Translations under genes and position numbers: made by a program | Notes under the pieces: generated by a model | What the model saw: only the letters and a program-made list of their open reading frames with translations | The model's database searches: none | Told to the model about the DNA's origin: nothing | Shown here: positions 1-8,916 of the stretch, one piece after another | How the letters are laid out: each line of letters opens with the position of its first letter | Position numbering within the stretch: position 1 is the stretch's first letter | Origin: Pseudomonas sp. P5_109 | Lineage (GTDB): Bacteria > Pseudomonadota > Gammaproteobacteria > Pseudomonadales > Pseudomonadaceae | NCBI RefSeq assembly: GCF_034009455.1 | Contig: NZ_CP125380.1 | Span: 909,001-973,000, forward strand | Length of the DNA stretch: 64,000 nt | Direction: 5' to 3'

Positions 1-1
1 C

Positions 2-88
2 AACAATCTGGACCGCATCTGGGAAATGCTGCTGCGTGCCGCCGTGCTCTGGTATGCCGGGATTGCGTTGTGGACGGTCCTGCATTAG
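2..88 (+). CDS. C-terminal end of an unidentified membrane protein (partial)
   Basis: The window opens inside a reading frame that runs from base 2 to a TAG at 86-88 and gives the last 28 residues of a protein (ending ALWTVLH). The stretch is rich in Leu, Ala and Trp and reads as one hydrophobic helix ending almost at the C-terminus, so a membrane protein is likely. There is too little to name a family. It lies on the same strand as the chemoreceptor that follows, but a REP element separates them. Confidence 0.45.
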   Translation, partial: NNLDRIWEMLLRAAVLWYAGIALWTVLH

Positions 89-107
89 ACCATGTAGCCA
101 CGGCTGC

Positions 108-212
108 TGTGGCGAGGGAGCTTGCTCCCGCTGGGTGGCGCAGCCGCCCCATTCAACTCACCACCAACGACTGCTGCGCAGCCGGACGGGGGCAAGCCCC
201 CTCACCACACAG
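108..212. repeat. REP pair, GTGGCGAGGG type
   Basis: Two inverted copies of a Pseudomonas REP: the left arm (tgtggcgagggagcttgctc, from 108) and the right arm (gggggcaagccccctcacca, to about 210) are separated by about 50 bases of unrelated sequence. It sits downstream of the partial gene and may act as an mRNA-stabilising or terminating hairpin. Such elements are normally mobilised in trans by RAYT transposases; none is visible in this window. Confidence 0.8.
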
Positions 213-371
213 GGGGCGATCACTTGTCCTGAGGGCTTCGCCCTGTCGTTAACCTTAAGTTACAAAACCTCCTGCCGATTTAAGTTATACAGAGATAGCG
301 CCGAATAGTGGCTATCTGCTGTCTGTCTGCGCCTGCCAATAAAAAAAATAAGAATTGAAGGGAGACATCCA

Positions 372-2402
372 GTGAAGAGCTTGCTCTATCCCGCTGTCGC
401 ACTGATGAACCGCCTGAGCTTCGGCATGAAGTTCAGCCTGATCAGCGTACTGTTCCTGGTGCCGATGCTGGTGACCAACTTCTATCTGGTGCGTGACTCC
501 TATCGCGAATTCCAGGGCACGCGCATCGAACTGCAAAGTCTCGACCTGTTGGGCAGCAGCCTGACGCTGCGGCGCGATCTGGAAACCCTGAACAACCTGG
601 TGCAGATCAATGTCAGCCTCGGCCAATCCGGCAAGGCTGGCAATGTCGAGTCGAAAATCAGCGCCCTTGAGCAGAATATTCTGACTCGCCTGCAAGGGCT
701 GACGGCGATGACCAGCGACCCGGAGCAGGTCGCGGTGTTCGATGGCAAACGCGATGAAATGATCGCCGCGTTCAAGACCCAGCAAACGGAAAGCTCCCTG
801 CAAAGCAAAAGCGCCCTGATCGGCAAGCTGGTGGGCAGCGCGCAGATTTTCAGCCAGCTCATTACTAGCCAGTCCGGCCTCAGTCGCGACAACCAGAGCG
901 ACATGCGCCAGTTGAGCGAGCTCGTCACCCTCGTCACGCCACGTGTCACCCAGATCCTGGGCGAAGGCCGGGCAATGGGTTCTTATTCGTTGGGGCAGGG
1001 TTTCATCAACTCGGCTTCGAGTACCCGATTCGATGAATTGCTGGCGCAGATTGAAAAGCTCCAGGCCGAGTATGGCCTGAAGTTGCAGGATGCCCTGGGT
1101 TCCAGCAAGGCCGCGCGCGACACCCTGGCTGTGCAGGCCGATAGCAGTCGGGCATCGTTGAAGAAAGCCAGTGAGCTGTTCGAAGAACAAGTGGTCATGG
1201 CCGACACGCTCGATGCGCCATGGCAGGGCTTTTATGATCAAGTCAGCGCCCTGATGGACCAGACTTATCAGCTCAACGAAGCGACCCTGAAGTATCTGGG
1301 CCCGCAGTTGCAGCAACGCCTGGACCAGAACCGCACGCACATGGTCCTGCAGGCCGTGGCGTTGTCAGTGGTGTTTGTGTTGATCTTTTATCTCTACGGA
1401 GCTTTCTATGCCTCGACCCGCACCACGCTCAAACGCCTGGGGGCGGTGATGGACAAGGTGGCGGCCGGCGACATGACGGTGACCTTCAGCGCCCACAGCC
1501 GTGACGAGCTGGGGGAACTGGGCGAGGTATTCAACGGCACGGTGAAGAAAATCCATGACCTGATCGAGCGGGTGGGGCAGACCGTCAGCGAAGTCGAGCG
1601 TCAGGCCGGGCAAGTGGAGAGCGTTTCCGCGCAAAGCAACCAGGCCGTCGCTGGGCAGCGCACGCAGATCGAACAAGTGGCCACTGCCATGAACCAGATG
1701 TCGGCCACTTCCCAGGAAGTGGCGCGCAGTGCCGCGGCGGCGGTGAGCAGCGCCCACAGCGTCAACGACGAAACCATCAGCGGTCGCGGTCTGGTGGAGT
1801 CGCAGCAAGGCAGCATTGCCGCGCTGGCCAGCGAAATCGATCAATCGGTGTTGGTGATCAATCAACTGGCCAGCGACAGCCAGTCCATTAGCCGCGTTCT
1901 GGAAGTGATCAAGAGCATCGCCGAGCAGACCAACCTGCTGGCGCTCAATGCCGCCATCGAGGCAGCGCGGGCCGGTGAGCAGGGCCGTGGTTTCGCCGTG
2001 GTCGCCGATGAAGTCCGGACCCTGGCCAAACGCACCCAGCAATCGACCGAAGAAATCGAGCAGATGATCATCAGGCTTCATGGCGGTGTCGGTGCCGCAG
2101 TCAAGGCCATGGGCACCAGCCATGAAATGGCCAATGGCACGGTGGGACAGTCGGAGAAGGTCCAGCGGGCACTGGAAAACATTCTGGGAGCGGTCGGCAT
2201 GATCGTCGACCAGAACCAGCAGATTGCCGCCGCGGTGGAGCAGCAAACTGCCGTGGCCCACGACATCGACCAGAACATCGTCGAGATCAACCGTGCCGGC
2301 GAGCGTACTGCTGAAGGTGCGCATCAGACCGAAGATGCCAGTCGGGCGTTGTCGGCTCAGGTCGTGGAGTTGAAGCAGTTGATCAGTGCATTCCGGGTCT
2401 GA
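372..2402 (+). CDS. Methyl-accepting chemotaxis protein
   Basis: Transmembrane chemoreceptor of 676 residues that would signal through CheW/CheA. It starts with GTG, preceded by GGAGA six bases upstream. After a short cytoplasmic N-terminus there is a first membrane helix (about residues 17-36), a long periplasmic helical sensor region (about 37-320), a second membrane helix (about 325-345, AVALSVVFVLIFYLYGAFY), a HAMP linker (to about 400) and the signalling domain. The hairpin tip is unmistakable: EQTNLLALNAAIEAARAGEQ followed by GRGFAVVADEVRTLAKRT. The sensor region has no domain I can name, so the ligand is unknown. There is no C-terminal NWETF-type CheR tether. It is flanked by REP elements and is probably monocistronic. 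Confidence 0.95.
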   Translation: MKSLLYPAVALMNRLSFGMKFSLISVLFLVPMLVTNFYLVRDSYREFQGTRIELQSLDLLGSSLTLRRDLETLNNLVQINVSLGQSGKAGNVESKISALEQNILTRLQGLTAMTSDPEQVAVFDGKRDEMIAAFKTQQTESSLQSKSALIGKLVGSAQIFSQLITSQSGLSRDNQSDMRQLSELVTLVTPRVTQILGEGRAMGSYSLGQGFINSASSTRFDELLAQIEKLQAEYGLKLQDALGSSKAARDTLAVQADSSRASLKKASELFEEQVVMADTLDAPWQGFYDQVSALMDQTYQLNEATLKYLGPQLQQRLDQNRTHMVLQAVALSVVFVLIFYLYGAFYASTRTTLKRLGAVMDKVAAGDMTVTFSAHSRDELGELGEVFNGTVKKIHDLIERVGQTVSEVERQAGQVESVSAQSNQAVAGQRTQIEQVATAMNQMSATSQEVARSAAAAVSSAHSVNDETISGRGLVESQQGSIAALASEIDQSVLVINQLASDSQSISRVLEVIKSIAEQTNLLALNAAIEAARAGEQGRGFAVVADEVRTLAKRTQQSTEEIEQMIIRLHGGVGAAVKAMGTSHEMANGTVGQSEKVQRALENILGAVGMIVDQNQQIAAAVEQQTAVAHDIDQNIVEINRAGERTAEGAHQTEDASRALSAQVVELKQLISAFRV

Positions 2403-2420
2403 GACTGGCCGGGATGTAAA

Positions 2421-2509
2421 TGTGGGAGCGGGCTTGCTCGCGAAAGCGGTCTGTCAGGCACATTGATGTTGAATGTGCCGCCGTCTTCGCGAGCAAGCCC
2501 GCTCCCACA
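2421..2509. repeat. REP pair, TGTGGGAGCGGGCTTGCTCGCGAA type
   Basis: Perfect inverted pair of the most common REP type in this window (tgtgggagcgggcttgctcg and its complement), 19 bases after the chemoreceptor stop. It probably ends or protects that transcript. Confidence 0.9.
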
Positions 2510-2646
2510 GTTTTGCTGTATGTTCGGAAAGTTTTGTAATGCTTTTTTCCCTTCCCGGTGGGAATTCTCCTGATTCTCTCCGTGCGCTGGATTCTTGATT
2601 ACGATCAAGGAAGAGTGACGCGCTTACCGCATGGAGGAACTTGGTT

Positions 2647-3036
2647 ATGTCTGTCGCAACAATGGGGATCCAGGGGTATTGCGCACACTGTCAACGCACA
2701 TTGCGATTGCAACCCTGGCAGCTCAATGCCATTGCGATCAATGAAGCGTTTGCCTGTGCGCACTGCCAGAAACAGGTGCAGTTGCGTTGCCCGGAACAGA
2801 TCAGGCGCTTCAAGTCGCTCGACTCTTTTACACCGTTGCGTGCCAGCCTGCGGGTGATGGTCTGCACCGCCCTGCTGGTGGCGTTGGTGATGGAGTGGGT
2901 GGGAATGCTCAGTGTCATCGAACAGCTGAATGCTTCGCTGATCGCCGTATTCGTTTACTTCGCAGTGGTCCGTTATTTCCGCCAGCGCCAGCATTTGACG
3001 CTAATCCTGGAAGCCGCCAAGGCTCACGTCGACTGA
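2647..3036 (+). CDS. Small membrane protein with two CxxC motifs
   Basis: A 129-residue protein of unknown function. The ATG at 2647 is chosen because GGAGG ends nine bases before it; an upstream TTG in the same frame has no spacing for a ribosome site. Residues 1-55 contain paired CAHC motifs (CAHCQRT and CAHCQKQ) about 26 residues apart, which looks like a four-cysteine zinc ribbon. A central stretch (about 75-112, with MVCTALLVALVMEWVGML and ASLIAVFVYFAVV) gives two membrane helices in a hairpin. The metal site would therefore be cytoplasmic if both termini are inside. It converges on tatD with no gap. No family is recognised. Confidence 0.75.
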   Translation: MSVATMGIQGYCAHCQRTLRLQPWQLNAIAINEAFACAHCQKQVQLRCPEQIRRFKSLDSFTPLRASLRVMVCTALLVALVMEWVGMLSVIEQLNASLIAVFVYFAVVRYFRQRQHLTLILEAAKAHVD

Positions 3037-3813
3037 TTACCAGCCGAACACTTCGCAGCTGTTGGCGGTGCTGGTCGCCGCCAGTTGTTCCGGGCTGATC
3101 GCCATCCATTGCGCCAGTGCCGTGCAGATCGCCGGCAAGTGTGCCGGGCTGTTGCGCTGGCCGGGGAACATGGCCGGGGCCATGTCCGGCGAGTCGGTTT
3201 CCAGCACCACCGAATCCAGCGGCAGTTCGCCGAGCACACGGTGCATGCGCAACGCCTGCGGCCAGGTCGGGGCGCCACCAAGGCCGAGCTTGAAACCGAG
3301 CTTGATGTATTCGCGGGCCTCTTCCTTGCTGCCGGCAAAGGCGTGGATGATGCCGGCCCGTTTCAGGCGAAACCGTTTGAGCGTGGCAATTACCGCCGCA
3401 TGGCTTCGCCGCACATGGATCAATGCCGGAAGATTGAAATCCGCCGCCAATTGCAATTGCGCGTCGAACAACGCCTGCTGGCGGTCGCGGTCGAGGGTTT
3501 CGATGAAGTAATCCAGGCCGATCTCGCCCACCGCACACAGTTGCCGATGGCCGGCCAGACGGGTCAGCCAGTCACCGAGTTCGCTCAGGTGTTGCGGGCG
3601 ATGATCGTCCAGATACACCGGATGCAGCCCGAACGCGGCGTGCAGGTCAGGGTCACTCTGCACCAGCTCCCAGACCCGCTGCCAATTGGCCTGATAAACC
3701 CCCAACACCACGATCCGCCGCACCCCGAGGGCACGGCTCTCGGCCAGCAGCGCCTGGCGGTCGGCGTCGAAATCCGGAAAATCCAGGTGGGTGTGGGTGT
3801 CGATCAGCTCCAC
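3037..3813 (-). CDS. TatD-family metal-dependent hydrolase
   Basis: A 258-residue TIM-barrel metallohydrolase. The metal-binding pattern of the family is visible: DTHTHLD at residues 5-11, GEIGLDY near residue 117, LIHVRRS and IIHAF supplying histidines, and ETDSP supplying the last aspartate. TatD proteins are 3'-5' DNA/RNA exonucleases or D-aminoacyl-tRNA deacylase-like enzymes, and the paralogue used cannot be told from sequence alone. The gene starts three bases after the fruR stop, so the two are probably cotranscribed. The link to fructose control is genomic, not obviously functional. Confidence 0.9.
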   Translation of the reverse strand: MELIDTHTHLDFPDFDADRQALLAESRALGVRRIVVLGVYQANWQRVWELVQSDPDLHAAFGLHPVYLDDHRPQHLSELGDWLTRLAGHRQLCAVGEIGLDYFIETLDRDRQQALFDAQLQLAADFNLPALIHVRRSHAAVIATLKRFRLKRAGIIHAFAGSKEEAREYIKLGFKLGLGGAPTWPQALRMHRVLGELPLDSVVLETDSPDMAPAMFPGQRNSPAHLPAICTALAQWMAISPEQLAATSTANSCEVFGW

Positions 3814-3816
3814 GGC

Positions 3817-4812
3817 TCAGTCCTGAAGAATACGCTGCTTGAACGTCCGCGGGATGGCTTGCACGCCGGGTCGGTAATCCGACTGCTCGATGGCCGCCAG
3901 AGCGAGCGCGAGGGCTTTGTCGGCGATCAACTGGTGTTGCTGGGCCATGGCGTTGACCGGTAGCGGCAAGAAGTCCAGCAACTGGGTGTCACCGAATGTG
4001 CCGAGGCGCAGCGGGCGGTTTTTCAGCGGGAAATCGTGCAGCGCATCGAACACGCCCTGAAGCAATACGTATGACGTGGTCACCAGCGCATCGGGCAAAT
4101 GCCCCAGGCGCTGCAGCAACTCCTCCATCAATTGTTTGCCGCATTCGCGGCTGAAGGATTCGCCTTCTTCGATCAGCACCTCACCGTTGAATCCGGCGAG
4201 GGCCTCCTTGAAGCCGGCACAACGTTCCCGGCTGATGCTCAGCTCGGGCCGGGCGCCGATCAGGGCAATCTGTTTGGGCTGCGGCTCCAGCAGGCTGCGG
4301 GTCAGTTGCAGGCTGGCCTCGCGGTCATCACTGATCACCGAACAGAAGTGCTCGGGTTCCATGACCCGGTCGATGGCGATGATTGGAATACCCTTGGCCT
4401 GCAATTGCAGATAGCTGTCGTCGCCGGCCGGCAGGCAGCTGGCAACGATCAACGCGTCACAGCGCCGGGCGCGGAACAGTTGCAGCAATTGCCGTTCGCT
4501 GTCCGGGGCATCGTCGGAACTGGCGATCAGCAACTGATAACCCCGGGCTCGCGCACCTTGCTCCAGCAATTTGGCGATTCGCGCGTAACTGGGGTTTTCC
4601 AGATCCGGCAGAATGAACCCCAACGTGCGCGTGTGTCGGCTGCGCAAACCGGCGGCCTGTGGGTTAGGCGTGAAGCCATGTTGTTCGACGACCGCACGCA
4701 CGCGTTCGACAGTGGCGCTGCTGATGCGCTGTTGTTCGGCCTTGCCATTGATGACATAGCTGGCGGTGGTAACGGACACACCGGCCAACTGGGCAATATC
4801 ACTGAGTTTCAA
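3817..4812 (-). CDS. fruR: Fructose operon repressor FruR/Cra (LacI family)
   Basis: A 331-residue LacI-type regulator. The N-terminal helix-turn-helix reads MKLSDIAQLAGVSVTTASYV, followed by the hinge region around residues 45-60 and a periplasmic-binding-fold effector domain (ILPDLENPSYARIA onward). In pseudomonads Cra responds to fructose-1-phosphate, the FruA product, and mainly represses the divergent fruBKA operon. That arrangement is present here: fruB starts 290 bases away on the other strand and a perfect Cra operator lies between them. The reader should not assume the global Cra role known from enterics. Confidence 0.95.
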   Translation of the reverse strand: MKLSDIAQLAGVSVTTASYVINGKAEQQRISSATVERVRAVVEQHGFTPNPQAAGLRSRHTRTLGFILPDLENPSYARIAKLLEQGARARGYQLLIASSDDAPDSERQLLQLFRARRCDALIVASCLPAGDDSYLQLQAKGIPIIAIDRVMEPEHFCSVISDDREASLQLTRSLLEPQPKQIALIGARPELSISRERCAGFKEALAGFNGEVLIEEGESFSRECGKQLMEELLQRLGHLPDALVTTSYVLLQGVFDALHDFPLKNRPLRLGTFGDTQLLDFLPLPVNAMAQQHQLIADKALALALAAIEQSDYRPGVQAIPRTFKQRILQD

Positions 4813-4957
4813 CCCGCTGTTTCCTTGTTTTTTCGAGATTGCCTCGACATTTTCGTCAATCCTAACCGATTAAGGCAGGCGACCATTGTCGCAACGCATC
4901 CGACAAGTTGGACTTCAAGGATGGGCCAATATCGAGTAACGTGCCAACTGATCTAGA

Positions 4958-4969
4958 TTAAACGTTTCA
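4958..4969. promoter_or_regulatory. Cra (FruR) operator TTAAACGTTTCA
   Basis: The 12-mer TTAAACGTTTCA is identical, as I recall it, to the operator reported for the P. putida fruB promoter. It lies 133 bases before the fruB start and 145 bases from the fruR start, in the divergent gap. Its core AAACGTTT is a perfect palindrome. No second copy was seen in this gap. Confidence 0.85.
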
Positions 4970-5102
4970 GCAAGCGTATTTTCTACGTTTTAGGCGCCTT
5001 TGGCCGGTTCTGCCGTGAAACCGCCAAAAGCGATGACCAAGCGCCTAAGCTGACTCATTCAAAACAATACCTGGTGCCCCAAGGCGCCAAAAAGGAGAAA
5101 GC

Positions 5103-7964
5103 ATGCTCGAGCTCACTGTAGAGCAGATTTCCATGGGCCAGTCGGCTGTGGATAAGTCCGCAGCGCTGCACTTGCTGGCCGGGCATCTGGTCGCCGACGG
5201 CCTGGTTGCCGAGGGGTATCTCGCCGGTTTACAGGCGCGGGAAGCCCAGGGCTCGACCTTTCTCGGTCAAGGTATTGCCATCCCCCACGGTACCCCCGAA
5301 ACCCGCGACCTGGTGTACACCACCGGCGTGCGCCTGATGCAGTTCCCCGATGGCGTGGACTGGGGTGACGGTCATGTCGTTTACCTGGCGATCGGCATCG
5401 CCGCCAAATCCGATGAACACCTGCGCCTGTTGCAATTGCTCACCCGCGCCCTCGGCGAGACTGACCTGGGCCAGGCCCTGCGTCGCGCCGGTTCCGCCGA
5501 AGCCTTGCTGAAGTTGCTGCAAGGCGCGCCTCAGGAGCTGGCGCTGGATGCGCAGATGATCGGCCTGGGTGTGGCGGCCGAAGATTTCGAAGAGCTGGTC
5601 TGGCGCGGCGCGCGTTTGTTGCGGCAAGCCGATTGTGTGAGCAACGGGTTTTCCGCCGTGCTGCAACAGGTTGAAGCGCTGCCATTGGGCGACGGCCTGT
5701 GGTGGCTGCACAGCGAACAGACGGTGAAGCGCCCGGGCCTGGCCTTCGTCACCCCGGACAGACCGCTGCGCTACCTCGGCCAGCCGCTCAATGGACTGTT
5801 CTGCCTGGCCAGCCTCGGTGAGGCTCATCAAGCCCTGCTCGAACGCCTCTGCGCGTTGTTGATCGAAGGGCGTGGCCATGAACTGGGGCGCGCCACCAGC
5901 AGCCGCAAAGTCCTCGAAGTGCTCGGTGGCGAAGTGCCCACCGACTGGCCCAGCGCACGGATCGCGTTGGCCAACGCCCACGGTTTGCATGCGCGGCCGG
6001 CGAAAATCCTCGCGCAACTGGCAAAGAGTTTTGACGGTGATATCCGCGTGCGCATTGTCGATGGCCACGACAGCGCGGTGTCGGTAAAGAGCTTGAGCAA
6101 GTTGCTCAGCCTCGGCGCGCGTCGGGGTCAGGTCCTGGAAATCATCGCCGAACCGGGCATCGCGGCTGATGCATTGCCGGCCTTGTTGGCCGTCATCGAA
6201 GAAGGGCTCGGAGAAGAAGTCGAACCGTTGCCGCCGGTCAGCCAGGCACGCGAAGTCGTTGTCGAGATGGCCGAAGTGGTCCTCGCCCCGGTGGCGGGCA
6301 GTGTGGTTCAGGCGATTGCCGCCGCGCCGGGGATCGCCATCGGCCCGGCCCATATTCAAGTGCTGCAAACCATCGATTACCCGTTGCGCGGCGAGTCCGC
6401 CGGCATCGAGCGTGAGCGTCTCCAGCAAGCCCTGGCGCAGGTACGCCGTGACATCCAGGGCTTGATCGAGCGCAGCAAGAGCAAAGCCATCCGCGAAATC
6501 TTCATCACCCACCAGGAGATGCTCGACGACCCGGAACTGACCGATGAGGTCGATACGCGCCTCAAGCAGGGCGAAAGCGCCGAGGCGTCGTGGATGGCCG
6601 TGATTGAAGCGGCAGCCCGGCAGCAGGAAGCGTTGCAGGATGCCTTGCTCGCGGAACGTGCCGCCGACTTGCGCGACATCGGCCGTCGGGTGTTGATGCA
6701 GCTCAGCGGCATCGAAACCCCGAGCGAACCGGATCAGCCGTACATTCTGGTGATGGACGAGGTCGGTCCGTCCGACGTCGCGCGTCTCGACCCGGCTCGC
6801 GTGGCGGGGATTCTCACCGCCCGGGGTGGCGCCACGGCGCACAGTGCGATTGTTGCCCGGGCGCTGGGCATCCCGGCACTGGTCGGTGCCGGCCCCGGTG
6901 TGTTGCTGCTGGCGCCGGGTACGCCTCTGCTGCTCGATGGCCAGCGTGGGCGCCTGCATGTGGACGCTGACGTGGCGACCTTGCAGCGCGCCACGGCCGA
7001 ACGCGATACCCGCGAGCAACGCTTGCAGGCAGCTGCCGAGCAGCGCCATCAACCGGCGCTGACCACCGATGGCCACGCCGTCGAAGTGTTCGCCAACATT
7101 GGTGAAAGCGCTGGCGTGACTGGCGCGGTCGAGCAGGGCGCCGAAGGCATTGGCCTGTTGCGCACCGAACTGATTTTCATGGCCCACCCGCAAGCGCCCG
7201 ACGAGGCAACCCAGGAAGCCGAATACCGCCGCGTCCTCGACGGTCTGGCCGGGCGGCCGCTGGTGGTGCGCACCCTCGATGTCGGGGGCGACAAACCGTT
7301 GCCGTACTGGCCGATCGCGAAGGAAGAAAACCCCTTCCTCGGCGTGCGCGGCATTCGCCTGACCTTGCAGCGCCCGCAGATCATGGAAGCGCAACTGCGC
7401 GCCTTGCTGCGGGCCGCCGACAACCGGCCGCTGCGGATCATGTTCCCGATGGTGGGCAGCGTGGACGAGTGGCGCCAGGCCCGTGACATGACCGAACGCC
7501 TGCGCCAGGAAATCCCGGTCGCCGACCTGCAACTGGGGATCATGATCGAAGTACCGTCGGCGGCATTGCTGGCGCCGGTGCTGGCCAAGGAGGTCGACTT
7601 TTTCAGCGTCGGTACCAACGACCTGACCCAATACACCCTGGCCATCGACCGTGGCCATCCGACGCTGTCGGCCCAGGCCGATGGCTTGCATCCGGCGGTG
7701 CTGCAGCTGATCCACATCACCGTGCGCGCGGCCCACGCCCACGGTAAATGGGTCGGTGTGTGCGGCGAGCTGGCGGCCGACCCGCTGGCGGTGCCGGTGC
7801 TGGTCGGTCTCGGCGTGGACGAACTCAGCGTCGGCGCGCGCAGTATTGCCGAGGTCAAGGCGCGAATTCGCGAACTGGGCTTCACTGAGACTCAAACCCT
7901 TGCCCGCCAGGCCCTGGCCGTGGGCAGTGCCAATGAAGTGCGTGCATTAGTGGAGGCCCTGTAA
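5103..7964 (+). CDS. fruB: Fructose PTS fusion protein EIIA-HPr-EI
   Basis: A 953-residue cytoplasmic phosphocarrier that combines three PTS functions, carrying phosphate from PEP to FruA. The first EIIA domain (1-145) has GIAIPHGTPE with phosphorylatable His62. Residues 150-275 look like a second, degenerate EIIA-like middle domain. HPr (about 285-370) carries NAHGLHARPAK with His296. Enzyme I (about 400-953) carries the GGATAHSAIVAR active site with His580 and the PEP-binding barrel, including [22 protein letters not shown] lies six bases before the ATG. It is the first gene of fruBKA; its TAA overlaps the fruK ATG by one base (TAATG). FruR control is expected from the upstream operator. 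Confidence 0.97.
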   Translation: MLELTVEQISMGQSAVDKSAALHLLAGHLVADGLVAEGYLAGLQAREAQGSTFLGQGIAIPHGTPETRDLVYTTGVRLMQFPDGVDWGDGHVVYLAIGIAAKSDEHLRLLQLLTRALGETDLGQALRRAGSAEALLKLLQGAPQELALDAQMIGLGVAAEDFEELVWRGARLLRQADCVSNGFSAVLQQVEALPLGDGLWWLHSEQTVKRPGLAFVTPDRPLRYLGQPLNGLFCLASLGEAHQALLERLCALLIEGRGHELGRATSSRKVLEVLGGEVPTDWPSARIALANAHGLHARPAKILAQLAKSFDGDIRVRIVDGHDSAVSVKSLSKLLSLGARRGQVLEIIAEPGIAADALPALLAVIEEGLGEEVEPLPPVSQAREVVVEMAEVVLAPVAGSVVQAIAAAPGIAIGPAHIQVLQTIDYPLRGESAGIERERLQQALAQVRRDIQGLIERSKSKAIREIFITHQEMLDDPELTDEVDTRLKQGESAEASWMAVIEAAARQQEALQDALLAERAADLRDIGRRVLMQLSGIETPSEPDQPYILVMDEVGPSDVARLDPARVAGILTARGGATAHSAIVARALGIPALVGAGPGVLLLAPGTPLLLDGQRGRLHVDADVATLQRATAERDTREQRLQAAAEQRHQPALTTDGHAVEVFANIGESAGVTGAVEQGAEGIGLLRTELIFMAHPQAPDEATQEAEYRRVLDGLAGRPLVVRTLDVGGDKPLPYWPIAKEENPFLGVRGIRLTLQRPQIMEAQLRALLRAADNRPLRIMFPMVGSVDEWRQARDMTERLRQEIPVADLQLGIMIEVPSAALLAPVLAKEVDFFSVGTNDLTQYTLAIDRGHPTLSAQADGLHPAVLQLIHITVRAAHAHGKWVGVCGELAADPLAVPVLVGLGVDELSVGARSIAEVKARIRELGFTETQTLARQALAVGSANEVRALVEAL

Positions 7965-8905
7965 TGGCCCGGATTCTTACCCTGACCCTCAACCCGGCGC
8001 TGGACCTCACCGTCCAGTTGCCGCGCCTCGAGGCCGGTCAGGTCAACCGCAGCGATGTGATGCACACCCACGCCGCCGGCAAAGGCGTGAACGTGGCGCA
8101 AGTGCTGGCGGACCTCGGACATCAGCTGACCGTCAGTGGCTTTCTTGGCGAAGACAACCTGCAAGCGTTCGAAACATTGTTTGCCAAACGCGGTTTTGTC
8201 GATGCCTTCATCCGCGTTCCGGGCGAGACCCGCAGCAACATCAAGCTGGCGGAAAGCGACGGCCGCATCACTGACATCAACGGGCCGGGACCACAGGTCA
8301 GCGAAGCGGCGCAGCAGGCCTTGATGGATCGACTGGAGCATATTGCCCCGGGGCACGATGCGGTGGTGGTCGCCGGCAGTTTGCCGTTGGGCGTTAGCGC
8401 GAAATGGTTGCAGACGTTGGTTTTGCGCTTGAAGGAACTGGGTCTGAACGTCGCGCTCGACACCAGCGGCGATGCGTTGCGCGAGGCGCTCAAGGTCGGT
8501 CCGTGGTTGATCAAACCCAACACTGAAGAGCTGGCCGAAGTGCTGGACTGCGAGGTCGTGTCGGTCCGTGCCCAGGCCAAGGCGGCGGAGCGCTTGCACG
8601 CCCAGGGCATCGAGCATGTGGTGATTTCCCATGGTGCCGAGGGCGTGAATTGGTTCAGCGTCGGCTCGGCGCTGCATGCCACGCCGCCCAGGGTCAGCGT
8701 CGCCAGCACGGTGGGCGCGGGTGACTCGTTGTTGGCGGGGATGCTCCACGGTTTGCTCAGTGCCGATACGCCGGAGCAGACCTTGCGCACGGCCACGGCG
8801 ATTGCCGCGATGGCGGTGACCCAGATCGGTTTCGGCATTGGCGATGCGGCGCAACTGGCGCAGCTCGAACAGGGTGTGCGCGTGCGTCCCCTGACAGAAC
8901 AATAA
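7964..8905 (+). CDS. fruK: 1-phosphofructokinase
   Basis: A 313-residue PfkB-family kinase that converts fructose-1-phosphate, delivered by FruA, to fructose-1,6-bisphosphate. The signatures are AGKGVNVAQVLADLG near residue 40 and the catalytic loop STVGAGDSLLAGML near residue 250, whose aspartate is the base. Length is normal for the family. Translation is coupled to fruB through a one-base overlap, and the gene is 11 bases from fruA. Its activity removes fructose-1-phosphate, the Cra inducer. Confidence 0.97.
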   Translation: MARILTLTLNPALDLTVQLPRLEAGQVNRSDVMHTHAAGKGVNVAQVLADLGHQLTVSGFLGEDNLQAFETLFAKRGFVDAFIRVPGETRSNIKLAESDGRITDINGPGPQVSEAAQQALMDRLEHIAPGHDAVVVAGSLPLGVSAKWLQTLVLRLKELGLNVALDTSGDALREALKVGPWLIKPNTEELAEVLDCEVVSVRAQAKAAERLHAQGIEHVVISHGAEGVNWFSVGSALHATPPRVSVASTVGAGDSLLAGMLHGLLSADTPEQTLRTATAIAAMAVTQIGFGIGDAAQLAQLEQGVRVRPLTEQ

Positions 8906-8916
8906 GAGGGTTTGTC

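Noticed and set aside
5229..7895. 888-codon open frame on the minus strand opposite fruB
   Set aside because: A shadow of high-GC third-position bias; Arg/His/Gln-rich translation without domains, while fruB has complete PTS motifs.
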